Below are positions 1 through 3,989 of a stretch of 5,173 nt of DNA, piece by piece. The first letter of the stretch is position 1. Every line of letters begins with the position of its first letter. The stretch is from Deinococcus sp. (lineage in GTDB: Bacteria > Deinococcota > Deinococci > Deinococcales > Thermaceae). Position numbers and translations under genes: made by a program. A model generated the notes under the pieces. The model ran no database searches. It saw only the letters and a program-made list of their open reading frames with translations, and was not told where the DNA came from. Where the stretch lies: assembly GCA_023382135.1 (NCBI GenBank), contig JAMCQK010000021.1:1-5173 (forward strand), given 5' to 3'.

Positions 1-477
1 CTTGTACTGCTGGTCAATTACCTGGCGGCGGGTGCGGTAATCTTCGCTTTCAAAGGCTGCTGGGATGGCCGCACGCAGCTCCTCAATCAAGCGTTCCATC
101 TCTTGCTTGAGAGCGCCCCCGCGGCCCGGTGGCAGGCGGAGCATCTTCGGTTTATGTGGCTCGGAAAAATTGTGGACGTAGGCCCAGTCGGAAGGCTTTG
201 CACCCGACTGGGCCTGTTCGTGGGTGAAGTGCCGGACTACAGCACGCTTGCCGGTTCCGCTGGGGCCCAGAACAAAGAGGTTGTAGCCTTCGTGCCGGAT
301 GCCAAGCCCAAAGCGTACCGAGTCCACCGCGCGCGACTGGCCGGGAAACTCGGTCAAGGGCTCTAGCTCGGCGGTGGTAGAGAAACTGAAACGGCGTGGA
401 TTGGTACTACGTTTAAGCGCCTCCACAGGTAGTGGGAGGAGTTTTGGCTGTTTGGTGTCCAAAGCCTTGGGCTTCAC
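1..477 (-). CDS. Lon-related AAA+ ATPase/protease, N-terminal part (C-terminus beyond window)
   Basis: This is the first 159 codons of a gene running leftward off the window edge. It starts at a GTG at 477-475 preceded by a strong AAAGGAGG site (485-492 on the complement). The opening, with LPVEAL near residue 16, TTAELEPL (34-41), GQSRAVDSVRFGL (46-58) and GYNLFVLGPSGTGK (64-77), is the signature start of the Lon-related family with an AAA_32-type ATPase domain and, in full-length members, a C-terminal Ser-Lys Lon protease domain. Also typical are WAYVHNF (98-104), LRLPPGRG (113-120) and AIPAAFESE.YR.RR (137-151). Full members are roughly 750-800 aa, so about four fifths is missing here. The Walker A is GPSGTGKR: the residue after the Lys, normally Ser/Thr, is Arg78. 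The start lies 37 bp after the stop of the hydrolase gene on the same strand, so co-transcription is likely. Family assignment is confident; protease activity cannot be judged from this fragment. Confidence 0.9.
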   Translation of the reverse strand, partial: MKPKALDTKQPKLLPLPVEALKRSTNPRRFSFSTTAELEPLTEFPGQSRAVDSVRFGLGIRHEGYNLFVLGPSGTGKRAVVRHFTHEQAQSGAKPSDWAYVHNFSEPHKPKMLRLPPGRGGALKQEMERLIEELRAAIPAAFESEDYRTRRQVIDQQYK

Positions 478-514
478 GGAACCGCCTCCTTTCTAAAGGT
501 CTCCTGCACCGAAC

Positions 515-1180
515 CTAGCCACCAGCCTCTGCGAGCACTAGGTGGTGCAGAAACCAACGGCCCGCGAGCTCCGCCACTTGGTCCAGGGCCCCGGGCTCCT
601 CGAACAGATGGGTTGCTCCCTCAACAATTTCCAGATGGCCTTTTGGGCCCAGTGCCCTAAGCGCTTTGTGGTTTAGTGCCAGCACGGTAGAGTCCAAGCC
701 GCCCACAATCAGAAGCGTTGGAGCCCCGACCTTGGACAGTACCTCAAGCGCCAAGTCTGGTCTTCCGCCGCGCGAGACCACCGCGCCAACAAGTTCAGGG
801 CGCTGGCTGGCCACCACCAGCGCGGCGGCTGCCCCGGTGCTGGCGCCAAAGTAGCCGATCTTTAGATGCCGGATCTCCTGGTTCTCTCTAAGCCAGTCGC
901 TAGCTGCAAGCAGCCTCTGGGCCAATAAAGGAATATTGAAACGGTACTCGCCGGTAAATTGGTCGAGTTCCGCTTCTTTGGGTGTGAGCAGGTCAAAAAG
1001 AAGCGTTGCCAGGCCCACCCGCTCCAGTGCTTGTGCAACCTGCTGGTTTCTTGGGCTATGGCTGCTGCTGCCGCTTCCGTGAGCGAAAACAACAATCCCG
1101 TTGGCCCCTTTGGGTATGGCCAGGATGCCCTCGAGGCTGCCTGAATCCACCGGAATGTATGCCATTCGGGTTTTGTTCAC
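515..1180 (-). CDS. Alpha/beta hydrolase, dienelactone hydrolase-like
   Basis: A 221-aa cytoplasmic single-domain alpha/beta hydrolase, a normal length for dienelactone-hydrolase-like proteins. Visible in order: strand plus oxyanion-hole motif VVFAHGSGSSS (30-40); the second strand with LATLLFDLLTP (57-67); the nucleophile elbow GYFGASTGAAAAL (109-121) with Ser114; APTLLIVGGLDSTV (153-166) with the acid Asp163; and EGATHLFEEPG (187-197) with the catalytic His191. The triad is complete. The substrate cannot be read from sequence; this subfamily is often annotated only as hydrolase and sometimes occurs fused to a phosphoribosyltransferase, which is absent here. I chose the GTG at 1180 because GAAAGGCGG sits just upstream. 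An ATG five codons later (1165) is the alternative; the frame stays open to 1309 but that extension has no ribosome binding site and lacks family similarity. The gene leads a two-gene leftward unit with the Lon-like gene. Confidence 0.88.
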   Translation of the reverse strand: MNKTRMAYIPVDSGSLEGILAIPKGANGIVVFAHGSGSSSHSPRNQQVAQALERVGLATLLFDLLTPKEAELDQFTGEYRFNIPLLAQRLLAASDWLRENQEIRHLKIGYFGASTGAAAALVVASQRPELVGAVVSRGGRPDLALEVLSKVGAPTLLIVGGLDSTVLALNHKALRALGPKGHLEIVEGATHLFEEPGALDQVAELAGRWFLHHLVLAEAGG

Positions 1181-1197
1181 GCTACCGCCTTTCTCCC

Positions 1198-1249
1198 AAA
1201 ATACACTAGATTTCCCTTGCTCAAGGGTCTTCCCCCAACCCTTGGTTGG
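1198..1249 (-). promoter_or_regulatory. Possible promoter with two inverted repeats upstream of the hydrolase gene
   Basis: Read on the minus strand, TTGAGC (1219-1224) and TATTTT (1198-1203) are separated by 15 bp and precede the hydrolase start at 1180, giving a very short leader. Overlapping the -35 is an inverted repeat CCCTTG-CT-CAAGGG (1214-1227). Immediately upstream is a second, CCAACC-CTT-GGTTGG (1235-1249). Two compact dyads next to a start site could be repressor or activator operators. The promoter spacing is shorter than ideal and the hexamers are imperfect, so the promoter call is weak; the dyads are directly visible. Confidence 0.3.
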
Positions 1250-1317
1250 CCAGAGGCATCTGCCCCGGGGACCTTTGTAACTGACAGCCTGTGGGCGGCA
1301 GTTTGACAATCAAGCTG

Positions 1318-1476
1318 ATGAAGAACCAGGAGATCGCCGCTATGTTTACCGAGATGGGCGAGATGCTCGAATTCCTGGGGGAGAACTCCTTCCGGGTGCG
1401 GGCGTATCTGCAAGCGGCCCGCGTGCTTGCAGACCTGGAATACACCCTTAATCTTTCCATTGATTCCATCCGCTGA
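1318..1476 (+). pseudogene. polX: Remnant of DNA polymerase X N-terminus
   Basis: A 52-codon open frame whose first ~45 residues match the start of bacterial family-X DNA polymerases: KNQEIAAMFTEMGEMLEFLG (2-21) followed by ENSFRVRAYLQAARVLADLE (22-41). This is the helical N-terminal domain that normally leads into helix-hairpin-helix motifs, the nucleotidyltransferase core and a PHP domain, about 570 aa in all. Here similarity fades after about residue 42 and a TGA ends the frame at 1476; I see no continuation in any frame of the following 180 bp. The start ATG at 1318 has no clear ribosome binding site; a GTG at 1291 in the same frame is possible but has no family similarity before 1318. 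I infer a gene broken by deletion or rearrangement, leaving its first ~125 coding bases. A short expressed protein is possible but less likely. Confidence 0.72.
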
Positions 1477-1484
1477 TTGAGCTT

Positions 1485-1514
1485 TTGGCGAAGTTACTGG
1501 TCTAGTGGTAAAAA
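1485..1514 (+). promoter_or_regulatory. Candidate promoter of the cytochrome b operon
   Basis: TTGGCG (1485-1490) lies 18 bp upstream of TAAAAA (1509-1514), which is preceded by TGG, an extended -10 feature. Each hexamer matches four of six consensus positions. Transcription would begin near 1521 and give a leader of about 130 nt containing the GC-rich hairpin at 1553-1570. The -10 overlaps the left arm of the inverted repeat at 1503-1550. Weak pattern match only, but it is the best candidate seen upstream of the operon. Confidence 0.3.
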
Positions 1515-1550
1515 TCCCAGCAATAAATTTTTCTAGGACATTTGCCACTA
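1503..1550. repeat. 10-bp inverted repeat with 28-bp loop
   Basis: TAGTGGTAAA (1503-1512) is the inverted complement of TTTGCCACTA (1541-1550) with a single mismatch that would be a G-U pair in RNA. The 28-bp interior is AT-rich. It lies between the polX remnant and the cytochrome b operon. It may be a regulatory dyad, an RNA stem, or the ends of a small vanished element; the sequence does not decide. Confidence 0.5.
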
Positions 1551-1552
1551 AC

Positions 1553-1570
1553 CCACCCCAGGGGGGGTGG
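1553..1570. repeat. GC-rich hairpin in the operon leader
   Basis: CCACCCC (1553-1559) and GGGGTGG (1564-1570) form a perfect 7-bp stem with the four-base loop AGGG. No T run follows (ATTACTTTAT), so it is not a standard intrinsic terminator. It sits 3 bp after the inverted repeat ending at 1550 and 85 bp before the first operon gene. It might be a protein operator, a leader stem that protects mRNA, or a pause site. Confidence 0.5.
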
Positions 1571-1654
1571 ATTACTTTATGAGCATCAAAGGGCTCGGGG
1601 CATCGAAAACCTTCCAGACTCTTAATTTCCCAAGCCCTGAAGGAGGCAGAAGAT

Positions 1655-2104
1655 ATGCACAAACGATGGACGCTCTGGGTAGCGGCACTGGCAATTGGCC
1701 TTGTAGCAAGTTTTGCCTTGGCGGATGCCCCGGATGAAAAAAAGATGGACGCCAAAACACTGGCGCGCTCGGTGGTGGGTTTCTTACAGGCCGAACCCCC
1801 CAACCTTGAGATGGCCCAGGACCGGCTGAAGGACGCGATCGAGAAGGGGGAGGGTGTAAACGTGGGCTTGCTCAAGCTGGCCCAACAGGCCCTTGAGGAA
1901 GGTGCACCACAGGCCGTACCGCCGCTCGTCGCCAAGGCCGTGGGCGAAGACCCTGGACAGTTCGGCGCCGGTCCGCTCGTCGAGGTGAAGTTGGGCCCTG
2001 GAGTCTACTGGGCTTTTGGTATAGGGCTGCTGCTGGTTTTCCTGGGCGCCTATGGGCTTGGGCGGCGGCGTTCGCTGAGCCTTCCCGCTCCAGGGGGGAG
2101 GTGA
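1655..2104 (+). CDS. Exported small protein with C-terminal membrane anchor, possible cytochrome b complex subunit
   Basis: A 149-aa protein I do not recognise by family. Residues 1-25 form a Sec signal peptide: basic HKR, hydrophobic core WTLWVAALAIGLVASFAL, and a likely cleavage after ALA (23) or ADA (25). A charged, probably helical exported domain follows (26-110), with no Cys and no CxxCH, so it is neither a cytochrome c nor a Rieske protein. A single transmembrane helix (about 115-136) ends in RRR (137-139), implying a periplasmic/outer-face domain and a cytoplasmic tail. The start is set by AAGGAGG (1640-1646), 8 bp before the ATG. It ends inside the ribosome binding site of the cytochrome b gene, so the two are probably translationally linked. 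I infer an accessory subunit of that cytochrome. Thermus bc operons also carry a small unassigned membrane subunit, but equivalence is not shown. Confidence 0.78.
   Translation: MHKRWTLWVAALAIGLVASFALADAPDEKKMDAKTLARSVVGFLQAEPPNLEMAQDRLKDAIEKGEGVNVGLLKLAQQALEEGAPQAVPPLVAKAVGEDPGQFGAGPLVEVKLGPGVYWAFGIGLLLVFLGAYGLGRRRSLSLPAPGGR
2097..2104 (+). promoter_or_regulatory. Ribosome binding site fixing the cytochrome b start
   Basis: GGAGGTGA ends 5 bp before the ATG at 2110 and contains the TGA stop of the preceding gene. A GTG at 2101 in the same frame lies inside this site and so is unlikely to be the start. Confidence 0.75.
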
Positions 2105-2109
2105 GGAAA

Positions 2110-3183
2110 ATGGCTGCCACATCTCCCACAGGACAGCAGAGACGCGGTTTCTGGCAAGCGCTCGACGAGCGGCTCGGCATCTCGGCTCTTAGGTACGACG
2201 TACCCGAACACGCCCAGGGCTTGGGTTTCTCGCTGGGCGGTGTGAGCGTGGTGAGCTTCGTGGTGCTGGTGCTGACCGGCATCTGGTTGGGCCAGTTCTA
2301 CGACCCCATGCCCGAGCATGTCCGCCGCTCGATGTACTCCATCGTGAACGAGGCCCCCCTGGGCTTTTTCATGCGCAACCTCCATTACTGGGCGGCCAAT
2401 GCAATGCTGGTCACGGTGCTGCTGCACATACTTAGAGTGGTTTACACTGGTGCCTTCAAGCGCCCCCGTGAGGCCAACTGGCTGGTCGGGGTGGCGCTGC
2501 TGGGCTTGACAATTGGCCTGATCCTCACCGGCACTATCCTGAAGTGGGACCAGGAAGGCTACGAGGCTCTGGTGCACAATATCGAGGCCGCCGAACTGAT
2601 GGGGGGTCTGGGAACCTGGTTCTCGCCGCAGTTTGCCGAGCGCATCCCTATCCTGACCCGGGTTTATGTCGCTCACATTTCCGTCCTGCCGGCGATCCTG
2701 TCCGCGCTGCTGCTGGTTCACTTCCTGCTGATCAAGCTGCACGGACTGGCCCCCAGCGCCCTTGCCAACCGCGACGCCACCACCCGCAAGACCTCTGGCG
2801 AACCCAGCCACTCTACCTTCCTTGAGCACCTGGGTGTGGTGGGGCTTTATGCCCTGGTAGGCCTGGGCCTGCTGGTCTTTCTCTCGGTGACACTACCGGC
2901 GCAGATTGGCCCCGCACCGGTGGAAGGGGTGGAACTGACCAAGCCATGGTGGATGTTTCTCCCACTGTTTGCTGTCGAGAACTGGTTGGGCTTGAAGGGA
3001 TTCTTCTACACGGGTATTGCACTCTTTTTTGTCCTGGCCCTGGTGCCTTTCTTTGACCGCAGCCCTTACCTGAACCCCAGCCGGCGCCGGGGCTTCCTGA
3101 TTTTCTTTGGACTCCTGACGCTGGCGCTGATCGTGCTGGGAATTTACGCCAAAGTGGCCCCAGGTGCAATGCACCTTGGTTAG
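2110..3183 (+). CDS. Cytochrome b (fused N- and C-terminal domains) with non-canonical Qo motif
   Basis: A 357-aa polytopic membrane protein joining the four-helix heme domain of cytochrome b/b6 with the subunit IV-like domain. Heme ligands are His92/His106 (13 residues between) and His189/His204 (14 between); the x14 spacing is that of b6 and Gram-positive types rather than mitochondrial cytochrome b. The helix C loop reads LKWDQEGYEA (144-153) where LPWDQ-like is usual. The C-terminal domain has membrane segments around 242-262, 298-315 and 328-348. Where PEWY or PDWY is expected for quinol oxidation, the sequence is PWWM (279-282), so the proton-accepting acidic residue is replaced by Trp280. 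Its partner in a bc complex, a Rieske protein, is not encoded within the window. It most likely passes electrons to or from menaquinone in a variant complex with the flanking small membrane proteins. Cytochrome b identity is confident; the electron partner is unknown. Confidence 0.93.
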   Translation: MAATSPTGQQRRGFWQALDERLGISALRYDVPEHAQGLGFSLGGVSVVSFVVLVLTGIWLGQFYDPMPEHVRRSMYSIVNEAPLGFFMRNLHYWAANAMLVTVLLHILRVVYTGAFKRPREANWLVGVALLGLTIGLILTGTILKWDQEGYEALVHNIEAAELMGGLGTWFSPQFAERIPILTRVYVAHISVLPAILSALLLVHFLLIKLHGLAPSALANRDATTRKTSGEPSHSTFLEHLGVVGLYALVGLGLLVFLSVTLPAQIGPAPVEGVELTKPWWMFLPLFAVENWLGLKGFFYTGIALFFVLALVPFFDRSPYLNPSRRRGFLIFFGLLTLALIVLGIYAKVAPGAMHLG

Positions 3184-3193
3184 GAGGCAGGCC

Positions 3194-3433
3194 ATGCCGC
3201 GTGCACTGATTTCCTTCTGGGTTTTCCTGGCTCTAGCCACCCTCCTTGGCGGCCTGATGGGCCGTTATGTAGGGGCCTTTATCAAGGGCTACGGTTCGCC
3301 GAGCATTGCGCTGGTGGGGGTGCTGCTAGCCCTGCTCTTCGCCTTCAGTATGACCGTGCTGATCCGCATCGTGCGGGCCTCGGCGGAGGCCAGGCGGCTG
3401 CAGCGGGCTCGAGAGGTTCGGCGCCACCAATGA
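3194..3433 (+). CDS. Small two-helix membrane protein
   Basis: A 79-aa protein of unknown family. Two transmembrane helices (about 4-23 and 37-57) are joined by a short loop (GRYVGAFIKGYGSPS). A strongly basic tail, RIVRASAEARRLQRAREVRR (58-77), should lie in the cytoplasm, so both termini are inside. The TAGGAGG site (3181-3187) contains the stop codon of the cytochrome b gene, 6 bp before the ATG at 3194. A ten-codon upstream extension is in frame but overlaps cytochrome b and is less likely. Position and coupling suggest an accessory or assembly subunit of the cytochrome b complex. No heme or metal motif is seen. Confidence 0.8.
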   Translation: MPRALISFWVFLALATLLGGLMGRYVGAFIKGYGSPSIALVGVLLALLFAFSMTVLIRIVRASAEARRLQRAREVRRHQ

Positions 3434-3501
3434 CCCAGCGGCCAAGTGCTTCTCAAACCGAGTGCCGCCGCGACTACTCAAGCAACAGAGGAGGCCAGTA
3501 A
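3430..3501 (+). other. 23-codon overlapping reading frame (possible coupling peptide)
   Basis: An ATG at 3430 overlaps the TGA of the preceding gene as ATGA. The frame ends with TAA at 3499-3501, which overlaps the ATG of the HMA gene as TAATG. The hypothetical peptide MTQRPSASQTECRRDYSSNR plus GGQ has no recognisable domain, and only a distant GAGAGG lies upstream. The reading frame could carry ribosomes between the two genes so that the HMA gene is translated by re-initiation. Alternatively this is a 67-bp spacer that is open by chance. Confidence 0.3.
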
Positions 3502-3836
3502 TGAGTGAACATGAAAACTGCCATGTTGAACCGCTGGACAAGCCAGTAGATCAAAGCGCTTTAGCAAGCGCCCAGGCCGCTTACCTGGCCGTGGGCGGCA
3601 TGGGCTGTGAGCGCTGTGCCACGCGGGTGCAAAACGCCCTGCTGAACCTGGAAGGGGTAATCGTCGCTCAGGTGTTCTTGCAAGAGGGGATGGCTGCGGC
3701 AGCCTTCGATCCAGCCTGTCTCGGCCCGGAGGCCCTGGTGAACGCGGTGGCCGGGGCTGGCAACGACGGCAAGCACCGCTACTGGGCAGAGCTGATGTAC
3801 GTGCATCCGGCTCGCGAGGCCAGGGAACTTGCCTGA
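3501..3836 (+). CDS. Heavy-metal-associated (HMA) domain protein
   Basis: A 111-aa soluble protein with one HMA/MerP-CopZ-like fold at about residues 27-90. The metal loop is VGGMGCERCATRV (31-43) with ligands Cys36 and Cys39, followed by the usual VQNALLNLEGV (43-53) and VAQVFLQEGMAAAAFDPACL (55-74) strand-turn-strand. This supports binding of Cu(I), Zn(II) or another soft metal. It is longer than a typical 65-70 aa chaperone: the N-terminal extension has His4, Cys7 and His8, which might add ligands, and a C-terminal tail (88-111) has His92 and His102. No signal peptide, so cytoplasmic. The ATG at 3501 is chosen for AGAGGAGG (3487-3494) just upstream; a GTG at 3462 in frame has none. It could deliver metal or act in thiol/metal sensing for the operon. 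The frame stays open past its TGA into the next small gene. Confidence 0.88.
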   Translation: MSEHENCHVEPLDKPVDQSALASAQAAYLAVGGMGCERCATRVQNALLNLEGVIVAQVFLQEGMAAAAFDPACLGPEALVNAVAGAGNDGKHRYWAELMYVHPAREARELA

Positions 3837-3851
3837 GGAGAAAACACCACA

Positions 3852-3962
3852 GTGGCCAAGGTGTATGTAGGTCCGGCTACTGGGATGGCCTGTTACGAAT
3901 GCGGCCTTGACCACACAAAACCTCAGAGTTTCACCACTCCGATCCAGAAATTTGCTTGTTGA
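3852..3962 (+). CDS. 36-aa cysteine-containing peptide, unknown
   Basis: A short frame from GTG (3852) to TGA (3960-3962). It reads VAKVYVGPATGMACYECGLD (1-20) then HTKPQSFTTPIQKFAC (21-36). Features: CYEC (Cys14, Cys17), His21 and a C-terminal Cys36, which together could bind a metal or form disulfides; no signal peptide or membrane segment. GAGGAG (3835-3840) precedes the GTG by 11 bp, a slightly long spacing. It lies in the same frame as the HMA gene, separated by that gene's TGA and five sense codons, so it may instead be a former C-terminal extension of the HMA protein. It ends 27 bp before the adenylating-enzyme gene. I do not recognise a family; its existence as a separate protein is tentative. 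Confidence 0.5.
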   Translation: MAKVYVGPATGMACYECGLDHTKPQSFTTPIQKFAC

Positions 3963-3989
3963 ACGGGTGCGCAAGGGCACGGGGGCTGA

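Noticed and set aside
103..366. 87-aa plus-strand frame at the left edge
   Set aside because: Antisense to the Lon-like gene, whose family motifs are clear on the minus strand.
1553..1580. Intrinsic terminator
   Set aside because: The hairpin is strong but no run of T follows on either strand.
1579..1737. 52-codon plus-strand frame beginning ATGAGCATCAAA, Cys-rich at its end
   Set aside because: It overlaps the signal-peptide region of the 149-aa gene in another frame and has only a G-rich stretch from the hairpin as a possible ribosome site; the 149-aa gene has the proper AAGGAGG site.
1177..1935. 252-aa open frame on the minus strand
   Set aside because: It runs antisense across the polX remnant, the spacer and the first half of the 149-aa gene, shows no recognisable domain and has low-complexity Ser/Ala-rich translation typical of a shadow frame.
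2050..2829. 259-aa open frame on the minus strand
   Set aside because: Antisense to the clearly identified cytochrome b gene; Gln/His/Gly-rich translation with no family features.
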